Positions 1-6,647 are shown, counted from the first letter of the stretch. The stretch is 11,448 bases of DNA from an uncultured bacterium (GCA_903904545.1 CAIVDB010000009.1:1-11448), one strand, 5' to 3'. Translations and numbers: made by a program. Notes: generated by a model from the letters alone, not told the origin.

Positions 1-92
1 AGAGTAAGCCGACTTGTCGGCTGGGTCGCCAATTGAGATCGAGAATAGTATATCGACCCTCTAATTAAGACACCTATTACAATGTATTTATT
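1..92. other. Non-coding stretch before tRNA-Pro
   Basis: No gene is recognised here. The stretch contains a short hairpin, gccga/tcggc around positions 8-21, and an inverted repeat, gggtcg (23-28) with cgaccc (54-59). Either could be the tail of an RNA or terminator from the neighbouring locus outside the window. TACAAT at 78-83 is a fair -10 box about 10 bp before the tRNA, but no convincing -35 box precedes it, so a tRNA promoter here is only a possibility. Confidence 0.3.
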
Positions 93-166
93 CGGGGATT
101 AGCTCAGATGGCTAGAGTACTTGGTTTGGGACCAAGGGGTCGCGAGTTCGAGTCCCGCATCCCCGA
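93..166 (+). tRNA. tRNA-Pro (anticodon UGG)
   Basis: The cloverleaf can be drawn by eye. The 7-bp acceptor stem is 93-99 with 159-165 (cggggat/atccccg) and the discriminator is A166. The D arm is gctc/gagt (102-105 with 115-118). The anticodon stem is cttgg/ccaag (120-124 with 132-136), around the loop TTTGGGA with anticodon TGG at 127-129. The T loop is TTCGAGT (147-153). The terminal CCA is not encoded. One A145-C155 mismatch sits in the T stem (gcgag against cccgc), where most tRNAs have a G-C pair. A UGG anticodon can read CCA and CCG, and all CCN if U34 is unmodified or suitably modified; CCT and CCA dominate the proline codons nearby. It lies 314 bp upstream of tuf on the same strand. 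Confidence 0.96.
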
Positions 167-224
167 AATTATTATGATGATATGTCTTTGCGATATATTG
201 TCTGTTCGCCTATTATAGGTGTTC

Positions 225-255
225 TCCCATTTCTTTGTCTGGGAATATGACAAAG
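225..255 (+). promoter_or_regulatory. Overlapping hairpins between tRNA-Pro and tuf
   Basis: A 7-bp perfect inverted repeat, ctttgtc (233-239) with gacaaag (249-255), encloses a 9-nt loop. A second pairing, tccca (225-229) with tggga (240-244), interlocks with it. The two stems are therefore either alternatives or an H-type pseudoknot. No U-run follows directly, so a simple intrinsic terminator is not supported. Its role is unknown. It could mark the end of the tRNA transcript or act as an attenuator in the leader of tuf. Confidence 0.35.
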
Positions 256-272
256 TAGACAAATTTGTATAT
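256..272 (+). repeat. 17-bp palindromic element, copy 1
   Basis: The sequence tagacaaatttgtatat is repeated exactly at 406-422, 150 bp further on. Its core, acaaatttgt, is a perfect 10-bp palindrome, as expected for an operator bound by a dimeric regulator. A TATAAT box (272-277) starts at its last base, so a bound protein would cover a promoter. An ATGACA (247-252) lies 19 bp upstream of that box, which is a poor -35 match. Confidence 0.5.
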
Positions 273-351
273 ATAATAGTCTCCTTTGGATGATTAATTA
301 TGTACAGATCCCTTGGTTTCGTAGATATAATGATAGCGTAAGATCTGCTTA

Positions 352-379
352 TTGACTGTCATTTGAGCGAAACTAGTAT
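352..379 (+). promoter_or_regulatory. Candidate promoter for tuf (distal)
   Basis: TTGACT (352-357) and TAGTAT (374-379) lie 16 bp apart, matching 5 of 6 and 4 of 6 bases of the sigma-70 type consensus. Transcription would start near 386, giving a leader of roughly 95 nt before tuf. In AT-rich DNA such matches arise often by chance, so this is tentative. Confidence 0.35.
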
Positions 380-395
380 TTTGTTTAAAATTCTA

Positions 396-423
396 TTGCA
401 ATCTATAGACAAATTTGTATATT
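396..423 (+). promoter_or_regulatory. Candidate promoter for tuf (proximal)
   Basis: TTGCAA (396-401) and TATATT (418-423) are spaced by 16 bp. The spacer and the -10 box lie inside the second copy of the 17-bp palindromic element (406-422). If this promoter is used, the transcript starts near 430 and the tuf leader is about 50 nt. The overlap with the repeat suggests that the element is either part of a duplicated promoter or an operator over it. Confidence 0.35.
406..422 (+). repeat. 17-bp palindromic element, copy 2
   Basis: This is an exact second copy of tagacaaatttgtatat (first copy at 256-272), again with the acaaatttgt palindrome. It ends 58 bp before the tuf start codon and overlaps a TTGCAA...TATATT promoter-like pair. 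Flanking bases of the two copies differ, so the conservation is confined to about 17 bp. That is more like a binding site than a remnant of a long duplication. Confidence 0.5.
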
Positions 424-480
424 TGGAACTCACGCTGTCTATATCAGCAAATTCATTTTAACTTTTAAATATTTTATACC

Positions 481-1656
481 ATGGCTAACAAAGTTCACGT
501 TAATGTTGGAACCATTGGTCACGTTGATCATGGAAAGACAACTTTGACATCAGCTATTACAAAAGTAGCTGCAACCAAAGGGTTCGCTCAATCTTTGGAT
601 TTTGATAAGATCGACAATGCTCCAGAAGAAAAAGCAAGAGGTATTACTATCAACACAAGACACGTAGAGTACGAAACAGAAACAAGACATTATGCTCATA
701 TCGATTGTCCAGGACATGCTGATTATGTAAAAAACATGATCGTTGGTGCTGCTCAAATGGATGGTGCTATTCTTGTTGTTGCTGCAACAGACGGACCAAT
801 GCCTCAGACAAGAGAACATGTTCTTTTGGCTCATCAAGTTAATGTTCCTAAGATTGTAGTATTCTTGAATAAATGTGATATGGTTGCTGATCCAGATGAA
901 CTAGAACTTGTTGAAGAGGAAATCAGAGATGTATTGAAGAAAAACCACTATGATGGAGACAATACACCTATTATTAGAGGATCTGCTCTTAAAGCTATGG
1001 AAAATTCTACAGATGATCAAGGTGCTGCTAAATGTATTTGGGATCTTCTTGCTGCATTGGATAGTTATGTTCCAGTACCAGAAAGAGATAACGACAAGCC
1101 ATTCCTTATGCCAGTAGAAGATGTCTTTTCTATTAAGGGAAGAGGAACTGTTGCTACAGGAAGAATCGAAAGAGGAATTGTAAAGATGAATGATGAAGTT
1201 GAAATTCTTGGACTTGGTATTGAACCAAAGAAGACAGTTATCACTGGAGTAGAAATGTTCCACAAATCATTTGATTCTGCAGAAGCAGGAATGAATGTTG
1301 GGTTACTTTTGAGAGGTATTGATAAGGAACAAATTGAAAGAGGACAGGTTCTTTGTAAAACAGGAACAGTAAAGGCTCATGCTAAATTTGAGGCAGAAGT
1401 ATATGTGTTGAAACAAACAGAATGAGGAAGACATACTCCATTTATGACTGGATATAGACCTCAGTTCTTCTTGAGAACTACAGATGTAACTGGTACATGT
1501 ACACTTAAGGCAGGAACAGAAATGATTATGCCTGGAGATAACGCAAAAATGGATGTTGAACTTATTTATCCAGTAGCTATGGAAGAAGGATTAAGATTTG
1601 CAATTAGAGAAGGAGGAAGAACAGTTGGAGCTGGAGTTGTAACTAAGATTTTATAA
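481..1656 (+). CDS. tuf: Elongation factor Tu
   Basis: This GTPase delivers aminoacyl-tRNA to the ribosomal A site in the cytoplasm. It has 391 residues, a normal family length. The G domain shows the P-loop GHVDHGKT (13-20), the switch I GITIN (54-58), DCPGHADY (75-82) with the catalytic His at 79, NKCD (130-133) and SAL (168-170). Domains II and III follow and end in [14 protein letters not shown]. One UGA, at codon 315 (1423-1425), falls on a conserved glycine of the family motif EGGRHTPF in domain III. Read as stop it would remove most of domain III. The other 34 glycines use GGN codons. The start is the only ATG that gives the canonical [18 protein letters not shown] N-terminus, and no Shine-Dalgarno motif precedes it. 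The gene sits directly before rpsJ, as tufA does in many bacteria, but with tRNA-Pro rather than fusA on its other side. Confidence 0.98.
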
Positions 1657-1677
1657 TCCCATTATAGTATATTTTAG

Positions 1678-1723
1678 GATTTAGTGCTCCGCCCCGTAGT
1701 GCTACGGGGTGGAGATCTAAATT
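1678..1723 (+). terminator. Hairpin between tuf and rpsJ, probable terminator
   Basis: A 12-bp stem, ctccgccccgta (1687-1698) with tacggggtggag (1703-1714), closes a GUGC tetraloop and has one G-U pair. It is by far the most GC-rich segment nearby. After a 2x2 internal loop a lower stem adds gatttag (1678-1684) with ctaaatt (1717-1723). Only a weak T-run (tttt at 1722-1725) follows. It is best read as a rho-independent terminator or a partial one that separates tuf output from the ribosomal-protein genes. An RNA-processing or mRNA-stabilising hairpin is the alternative. Confidence 0.65.
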
Positions 1724-1758
1724 TTAAGAAAAAATTTATTTGATTATTCTTATTATCA

Positions 1759-2085
1759 ATGACTGATAAAAAAACTGAAAAGACTAAGTTGAGAATAAAA
1801 TTGAGAAGTTATGACAGTAAAATGTTGGAATCTTCTGTAGGGAAAGTTGTTGCTCTTTTAGTGAAATCAGGAGCTGTGATCAAAGGACCAATTCCTTTGC
1901 CTAAAAAAAGAAAACTCTACACTGTTTTGAAATCAAACTTCAAATACAAAAATGCTAGAGAGCAGTTTGAGAGAATTACTTACTCAAGAATGGTTGATGT
2001 CGTAGAAACAGGTCCAAAAACTATGGAGTATCTTCAAAATCTTGCTATTCCTGTAGGAGTACTTGTAGATGTTAGAGTATTCTAA
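1759..2085 (+). CDS. rpsJ: 30S ribosomal protein S10
   Basis: S10 (uS10) lies in the head of the small subunit and, as NusE, takes part in transcription antitermination. The 108-residue product matches the family length and shows the conserved core KLRIKLRSYD near the N-terminus, GPIPLPKK around residues 43-50 and the C-terminal PVGVLVDVRVF typical of S10. There is no in-frame UGA, and all five glycines use GGN. It is the first gene of the S10 cluster, 102 bp after tuf and just past the 1678-1723 hairpin. No distinct promoter can be made out in the 35 bp left before the ATG, so read-through from tuf is possible. The leader is T-rich and has no Shine-Dalgarno motif. Confidence 0.97.
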   Translation: MTDKKTEKTKLRIKLRSYDSKMLESSVGKVVALLVKSGAVIKGPIPLPKKRKLYTVLKSNFKYKNAREQFERITYSRMVDVVETGPKTMEYLQNLAIPVGVLVDVRVF

Positions 2086-2144
2086 TTGTGTCTGTTTGTT
2101 CTTGTATTATATTTGTTTAATTTATTTATTAGCTTATCATTATT

Positions 2145-2747
2145 ATGAATAAAGGAGGGCTTATTGTTGTAAAAAAAGAAATGACTAAGATGTGGATTGG
2201 AGATATGTTTGTTCCTGTTACCTTAGCAAAGGTTGTTCCCCAAGAAATAGTAAGATATAAAACAGTTGAAAAAGATTGATATGTTGCTGCTGTTGTGGGA
2301 GTAGAAAAGGAACTACTTAAGAAAGAAAAAGGACAAAAGATCGCTTATGCTCATGTAACGGAATTTGATGTAGATGAGGATTTCATAAAAAATAATGAAG
2401 CTGGTAAAATTTTGGATGCAGCATTATTAGAGTGAGTGACTCTTGTAGATGTGGTTGGTCATGCTAAGGGAAAAGGTTTCCAGGGAGTTATGAAAAGACA
2501 TCATACTAAATGAGGTCCTAAGACTCATGGATCTAAATTTCATAGACATATTTGATCATTAGGAAATAGAAAACCAAGAAGAACATTGAAGGGTCATCCT
2601 CATGCATGACATATGGGTACTCAGCGTGTTACGCTTCAGAAAATAACTATTGTAGATATTGTACATAGAGATGCAGAACAGCTTGTTGTCTTGAGAGGTT
2701 CAATTCCTGGTGCATACAATTGATTACTAAAAATTGTTTTGAAATAA
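2145..2747 (+). CDS. rplC: 50S ribosomal protein L3
   Basis: L3 (uL3) is an early-assembly protein whose extension reaches towards the peptidyl-transferase centre. The 200-residue product has six in-frame UGA codons, at 45, 97, 123, 137, 155 and 193. Several fall on family glycines: EKDGY (45), HIGSLG (137, matching PGSIG in other L3) and HAGHMG (155, matching MAGQMG). The segment GKGFQGVMKRH and the C-terminal LRGSIPGA are typical L3 signatures. With standard stops this gene would be in seven pieces with no piece long enough to be noticed. It lies 59 bp after rpsJ and 30 bp before rplD. The chosen ATG is the first in frame after the rpsJ stop; internal ATGs at codons 13 and 16 are less likely, because the family begins MxxGLIGxKxGMT and this product begins MNKGGLIVVKKEMT. 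Confidence 0.96.
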
Positions 2748-2777
2748 TTCTTTTTTACATCTTCCTTAGTGTTTGAG

Positions 2778-3404
2778 ATGGCATACAGTATAGATATATT
2801 TGATACCACATGAAAAGTAGTTTCGACATTTGCTTTGGATGAAAAACTTTTTTGTGATGAAATTATTAATCAAGATCTTATTCATGAATTTTATCTTCTT
2901 CAAATGAGTAATGCTCGTAATAATCCTGCATGCGTAAAAGGAAGAGGAGATGTTCATGGGTCTGGTAGAAAACTTTATAAACAGAAAGGGACAGGAAACG
3001 CTAGAGTTGGTGACAAAAACTCTCCTATTAGAAGAGGAGGTGGAGTTGCTTTTGGTCCAAGAGGTGATAGAAACTTTACTAAAGCCATGAATAAAAAAGC
3101 TAGAAGAGTTGCTCTCAATGGATTGATTACTCTTAAGGCTCAAGAACATGGTTTGATGTGAGTTACCGGTCTTTCATTCTCTGCTCCAAAAACAAAGCTT
3201 GCTGTAGATGTTTTGAAAAATCTTGGTCTTACTAATAAAAAAGTTGTTGTAGTTTTGGATAAAAATGATGAACAGCTCAAAAAATCATTTAGAAATGTAG
3301 AAGGTGTAAAATATCTTTTGGTTAATTATCTTAATCCTTTCGATATTATGCATGCAGATACAGTTCTCTTCACAGAAAATTCTCTTCAAGAATTGCAAAA
3401 ATAA
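2778..3404 (+). CDS. rplD: 50S ribosomal protein L4
   Basis: L4 (uL4) lines the polypeptide exit tunnel and is an early assembly protein. The 208-residue product has the family core: a GSGRKLYKQKGTGNAR segment and IRRGGGVAFGP, which form the tunnel loop. Two UGA codons are read as Gly, at 12 (FDTTGK) and 128 (HGLMGVTG). The start at 2778 gives MAYSIDIFDTTG, similar to the usual beta-strand start of L4. In E. coli L4 also represses its own operon by binding the leader mRNA. No leader structure resembling that one is evident upstream of rpsJ here, so I make no claim about such regulation. Spacing is 30 bp after rplC and 23 bp before rplW. Confidence 0.97.
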
Positions 3405-3427
3405 TTTTATACGCTTATATATGGACA

Positions 3428-3763
3428 ATGACCTTTAAACAGATACTTCAGTCAAGAGCAAAAAAATCCACACAGGCAAAGGCAATACATAAGTTTTGAC
3501 CTTATGATGTGCTTTTGGCCCCAATTCTTACTGAAAAGACTCATAAACAACAAGCAACAGACAATACCTATGCATTCAAGGTGCATTCTGATGCTAACAA
3601 AAATGATGTGAAGCAGGCTATAGAATTCTTGTATAAGGTTGTCCCTTTGGATGTTCGTATGACTTCGGTTGTTGTCAAGGGAAGATCTCAAAAGAAGGTT
3701 GTGAGAAAAGCATACAAGAAAGCTATCGTTAGTCTTTGAAAAAAAGATAAAATAGAAATTTAA
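3428..3763 (+). CDS. rplW: 50S ribosomal protein L23
   Basis: L23 (uL23) sits at the tunnel exit and forms the docking site for trigger factor and the signal recognition particle. The 111-residue product contains the conserved PILTEKT motif (residues 33-39), preceded by a basic N-terminal stretch, then YAFKVH and the C-terminal KKAIVSLGKKDKIEI, which matches the usual KKAIVTLKEGDKIE end. Two UGA codons are read as Gly: codon 24 (HKFGPYD) and codon 104 (SLGKK). Without the second, the last eight residues would be lost. The ATG at 3428 is in frame. Another ATG at 3421 is in a different frame. The N-terminal extension before PYDVLLAPILTEK is about 24 residues, longer than in E. coli L23. Confidence 0.95.
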
Positions 3764-3807
3764 TCTGTTCTTTTTATTCCCATTTTACTTATTCATCTTT
3801 TGATGTA

Positions 3808-4656
3808 ATGGCACTCAAAAAATATAACCCATATACTCCTTCAAGACGTTTCATGATTTGATATGATTTTAGTGATATCACAACTAGAAAACCAGAAAAA
3901 AGTCTAACTACGTCGCTTGGAAGAACTGGAGGAAGAAATAACTCAGGTAAAGTTACCTCTAGATCTATGGGAGGTGGACACAAGAGATTGTACAGAATTA
4001 TGGATTTCAGAGGATATGATAAATGTGATATCCCTGCAAAAGTAGCTAGTATAGAGTATGATCCCTATAGAACAGCAAGAATTGTCCTTTTGCACTATGC
4101 AGATGGAGAAAAAAGATATGTTCTTGGATGGAAAAAAGCAACAGTAGGTGATCCTGTAGTTGCAGGAGAAAAAGCTCCTATTGCATCAGGAAATAGAAAA
4201 CAATTGAAACATATTCCAGAGTGAGTAAATGTATTTAATTTGGAGGTAACTCCTTTTAGTGCTGGTAAACTTATAAAATCTGCTGGTTCTTATGCAGGTA
4301 TTGTTGGTAGAGATGAGGCAGCTAAAAAAGTATTTATCAAACTTCCTTCTGGAGAAGTGAGGAAATTTAATGAAGATTGTTGGGCTACTATTGGAGAAAT
4401 CGGAAATGATCAACATCAAAATATAGTTATAGGAAAGGCTGGAAGACAGAGATGGTTAGGTAAAAAACCTCATGTTCTTGGTAAAAATATGAATCCAGTT
4501 GATCATCCCCATGGAGGAGGAGAGTGACATTCTCCTATTGGATCTAAGAGAGGTCAAAAGTCATTCGCTGGAAAATTAGTATCTGCGGGTATCAAAACAA
4601 GAAATAAGAAAAAATGGTCAACTAAATTTATTGTTTCTAAGAGAACTAAAAATTAG
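3808..4656 (+). CDS. rplB: 50S ribosomal protein L2
   Basis: L2 (uL2) is a core large-subunit protein needed for subunit association and peptidyl-transferase activity. The product has 282 residues, the usual length. It shows [19 protein letters not shown] (residues 46-64) and the catalytic-region motif [13 protein letters not shown] near residue 235. Three UGA codons are glycines: codon 18, codon 139 (HIPEGV, matching the family NIPxG) and codon 240, the last Gly of HPHGGGEG. That residue is essentially invariant, so codon 240 is one of the clearest proofs of UGA as Gly in this window. Translation ends in TAG, showing that TAG remains a stop. Spacing is 44 bp after rplW and 69 bp before rpsS. 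Confidence 0.98.
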
Positions 4657-4681
4657 TATTACGTAGTAAGCCTGTCTGCAG

Positions 4682-4695
4682 GTATCAAGTATCAA
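4682..4695 (+). repeat. Two tandem 7-bp units in the rplB-rpsS spacer
   Basis: The unit gtatcaa occurs twice in tandem (4682-4688 and 4689-4695), followed by gtta, in the 69-bp spacer between rplB and rpsS. Two units alone could be chance. The 7-bp period is the same as in the longer arrays at 7498-7532 and 9129-9163, which is why it is listed. Confidence 0.35.
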
Positions 4696-4725
4696 GTTAT
4701 TTTACTCCTAACGAGTTTATATATT

Positions 4726-4983
4726 ATGGCAAGATCACTTAAAAAAGGGTTCTATGTGAACGAAAAAATACTCCTCAAAGTCAAAAAGATGACAGAAACA
4801 GGGGATAGAAAGGTAGTTAAAATTCGAGATAGAGCATGTCATATAGTTCCTGATATGATTGGGTTTACCTTTGCTGTGCATAATGGAAAACAATTTATTA
4901 GTGTATATGTTACAGAAGATATGATATGACACAAATTAGGAGAATTTGTACCTACAAGAACTTTTAAGGGACATCCTTTTTAA
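4726..4983 (+). CDS. rpsS: 30S ribosomal protein S19
   Basis: S19 (uS19) lies in the head of the small subunit and contacts the A-site tRNA region and the B1 bridges. The 85-residue product starts MARSLKKGFYV, a typical S19 start, and ends GHKLGEFVPTRTFKGHPF. The single UGA (codon 68, 4927-4929) is the Gly of the family motif MIGHKLGEF. If UGA were a stop, the conserved C-terminus would be missing, yet the sequence continues in the same frame with perfect family identity. The stop TAA at 4981 is immediately followed by TAG, a tandem stop. Spacing is 69 bp after rplB and 73 bp before rplV. Confidence 0.98.
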
Positions 4984-4984
4984 T

Positions 4985-5018
4985 AGTACTAAGTAGAAGT
5001 ACTCATGTAGTTACTCAT
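4985..5018 (+). repeat. Imperfect short repeats in the rpsS-rplV spacer
   Basis: The 6-bp palindrome agtact occurs twice (4985-4990 and 4998-5003) and could pair around a 7-nt loop. It overlaps an imperfect direct repeat, gtagaagtactcat (4993-5006) and gtagttactcat (5007-5018). The hairpin lies 2 bp after the rpsS stop codon, where a weak terminator or processing site would sit, but no T-run follows. Function is unknown. Confidence 0.35.
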
Positions 5019-5056
5019 CAAAATTAAAAATTTATTTATATTATCTTTATTTTGCT

Positions 5057-5395
5057 ATGGAAAAGAATCTGACGGCAACACTCAAATATGCTTTATTGTC
5101 TGATAAAAAGATGGCAGTAATTGCAAAATTAGTTGTTGGAAAAAAGGTAGAAGATGCTTTGGCTCAATTACAATATATGCCCAAAAAAGGAGCAAAAGTT
5201 CTTTCAAAAGTTATCCATTCTGCATTAGCAAATGCAACCACGAATGGTGATTCAGATGCTACTACTTTGTATATCAAACAAATCTATGTTACTAGAGCGC
5301 CAAAAATCAAAAGAGTGAGGTTTGTTTCTAGATCAAGGATTAGTCATTATGTAAAGTTTAGATGTTTTGTGAAAGTGTTTTTACATGTTAAATAA
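5057..5395 (+). CDS. rplV: 50S ribosomal protein L22
   Basis: L22 (uL22) binds 23S rRNA and sends a beta-hairpin into the exit tunnel. The 112-residue product matches the family in length and in its central region: KKGAKVLSKVIHSALANA (residues 43-60) corresponds to the conserved KKAAxxLxKVLxSAxANA helix, and VTRAPKIKRVR to the hairpin base. The C-terminal part, after the SRSR segment, is divergent from the usual GRAxxIxKRTSHITVVV and reads SHYVKFRCFVKVFLHVK. No alternative frame restores the usual ending, so this looks like real divergence and not a frameshift. There is no in-frame UGA; all three glycines use GGN. Only 9 bp separate it from rpsC, the closest non-overlapping pair in the window, which suggests translational coupling. 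Confidence 0.93.
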   Translation: MEKNLTATLKYALLSDKKMAVIAKLVVGKKVEDALAQLQYMPKKGAKVLSKVIHSALANATTNGDSDATTLYIKQIYVTRAPKIKRVRFVSRSRISHYVKFRCFVKVFLHVK

Positions 5396-5404
5396 ATTCT
5401 TAGT

Positions 5405-6091
5405 ATGGGAGCAAAAGCAAATCCAATGTGAATGAGAGTCGGAATTACAAAATCTCGACCTTGTGAACGATTCGCTAAATATAAAAGATTATGATGAGAC
5501 TTTTTTGTAGAAGACATAAAGATCAGAAATTTTGTAGATAGTTATTTTGGAAGATCTGGTATCTCAAAGGTTGTTATCAGAAAAACAGCAAAAGAGGGAG
5601 AAATTATTATTTTTTCTTCCAAGGTTGGTGTTTTGATGGGAAAACAATGAGAAAAAATCAAATCTTTTGAAGATACACTCAAAAAGAGATTTTGAAAAGA
5701 GATAAAAGTCACACTTAAAGAGGTAAAAATTCCTGAACTTTCTGCTAAGATTATGGCTGAATTTATTGCAACTCAATTGGAAGCAAGAATGCCATACAGA
5801 AAAGTAGTAAAGAATCTTCTTCCAAAAGTAATGGAAAAGGGGGCTTCTGGTATCAAAGTTCAAGTAGGAGGTAGACTTGGTTGAGTAGATATCTCTAGAT
5901 CAGAAAAATTTATCGAAGGAAGAGTATCTCTTCAGACGTTTAGATCAGATATCGATTATTATTACATGCAAGCAAGAACAAAATATGGTATGCTTTGAGT
6001 AAAGGTATGGATCGAAAAGTGACAACTTTATGCTCATAAACAACAAACTTCTCCTGCTGCAGCAACAACAACCAAGAAAATAAGTTTATAG
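5405..6091 (+). CDS. rpsC: 30S ribosomal protein S3
   Basis: S3 (uS3) lies at the mRNA entry channel and has mRNA helicase activity together with S4 and S5. The product has 228 residues. It starts MGAKANPMGMRVG, like the family MGQKVNPIGLRLG. It has a KH domain with the loop GKQG (79-82) and a C-terminal domain with GASGIKVQVGGRLGG (146-160) and YGMLGVKVWIEKG. Eight of 22 glycines are UGA: codons 9, 30, 31, 82, 97, 160, 198 and 206. Codons 30-31 are a tandem UGA-UGA, codon 82 is the second Gly of the KH GxxG loop and codon 160 is the last Gly of GRLGG. A low-complexity tail (SPAAATTTKK) ends at a TAG stop. This is the most UGA-dense of the longer genes here and reads cleanly only with code 25. 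Confidence 0.97.
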
Positions 6092-6122
6092 ATATTGATT
6101 TTATTCTTATTGTGTATTTGTC

Positions 6123-6542
6123 ATGTTATTAACGCCTAAAAGATGGAAATATAGAAAGACCATTGTAAAATCTCTTACAGGAAAGTCTTATAGAGGTTCG
6201 ACAGTTGCTTTCGGTGACTATGGTCTCAAAGCAATGACTAGTGCTTATGTTACTAATAAACAGATAGAAGCTGCTAGAAAGGTGATAGTAAGATCTGTAA
6301 AAAAAGTTTGAAAACTTTGGATAAGAGTATTTCCTGATGTTCCTTTTACAAAAAAAGGTTTAGAAATGCCTATGGGAACTGGAAAAGGTGATGTTGATAT
6401 CTATACAGCGTCTGTTAAAAAATGAAGAATCCTGTTCGAAGTTACAGGTTTGTCTAGAGAGCTTGCTCAGGAAGCACTGATCAAGGCATCTAAAAAACTT
6501 CCTGTAAAGGCTAGGTTTGTGACAAAATGAGAAATTAAATAA
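6123..6542 (+). CDS. rplP: 50S ribosomal protein L16
   Basis: L16 (uL16) organises the A-site tRNA region of the large subunit. The 139-residue product has the usual length and starts [12 protein letters not shown]. Family signatures are [10 protein letters not shown] (residues 29-38), [16 protein letters not shown] from residue 63, [10 protein letters not shown] and GRILFEVTG. Three UGA codons are glycines: 63 (VGKLWIR), 101 (KGRILFE, a strongly conserved Gly) and 136 near the C-terminus. It follows rpsC by 31 bp. The next gap, 105 bp to rpmC, is the longest spacer inside the cluster. It is AT-rich, and no convincing promoter could be assigned in it. Confidence 0.97.
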
Positions 6543-6647
6543 TAATATCTTGAGATGGTATTGTCTACTTAGAATTTGTTTTATGTGATATGGAATATAT
6601 TTATTTATTGTTTAATGTTATTGCTTATGAAATGAAAGGCATTGTTT

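Larger units (their letters stand above)
167..480 (+). other. Non-coding region between tRNA-Pro and tuf
   Basis: No open frame or RNA gene is recognised in these 314 bp. They contain the palindrome cctattatagg (209-219), whose ataggtgt arm (215-222) is complementary to acacctat at 70-77 on the other side of the tRNA. They also hold the overlapping hairpins at 225-255, two copies of a 17-bp element (256-272 and 406-422), a cagatc/gatctg inverted repeat (305-310 with 342-347) and promoter-like boxes. This is most likely the tRNA 3' processing or termination region followed by the tuf promoter and leader. No purine-rich ribosome-binding site precedes the tuf ATG at 481. Confidence 0.6.

Noticed and set aside
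1..60. 3' end of RNase P RNA on the minus strand
   Set aside because: The reverse complement contains a cggcttac stretch like the RNase P 3' end. The rest of the roughly 350-nt RNA would have to run across the tRNA gene, and no conserved 5' core is visible there.
550..1265. Minus-strand open frames opposite tuf (550-837, 901-1263, 1065-1265)
   Set aside because: They are antisense shadows of a strongly conserved gene, with low-complexity Ser/Phe/Asn-rich translations and no family resemblance. Other minus-strand frames in the window are rejected for the same reason.
481..1656. EF-Tu as a broken gene split at 1423-1425 into 314-aa and 70-aa pieces
   Set aside because: Both pieces are in the same frame and join through a conserved Gly. 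The same pattern in almost every gene shows recoding, not decay.
3421..3423. ATG at 3421 as the L23 start
   Set aside because: It is out of frame with the L23 core; the in-frame ATG is at 3428.
6615..6647. Longer L29 starting at ATG 6615 or 6627
   Set aside because: It is in frame, but it adds MKGKALF-type residues before the family-like MKELTEKT start. The 6648 ATG also has a weak Shine-Dalgarno-like motif. Not fully excluded.
6543..6647. Internal promoter in the rplP-rpmC spacer (TTTGTT near 6575, TATATT at 6596)
   Set aside because: The spacing is 15 bp and the -35 match is poor. AT-rich DNA gives such pairs by chance.
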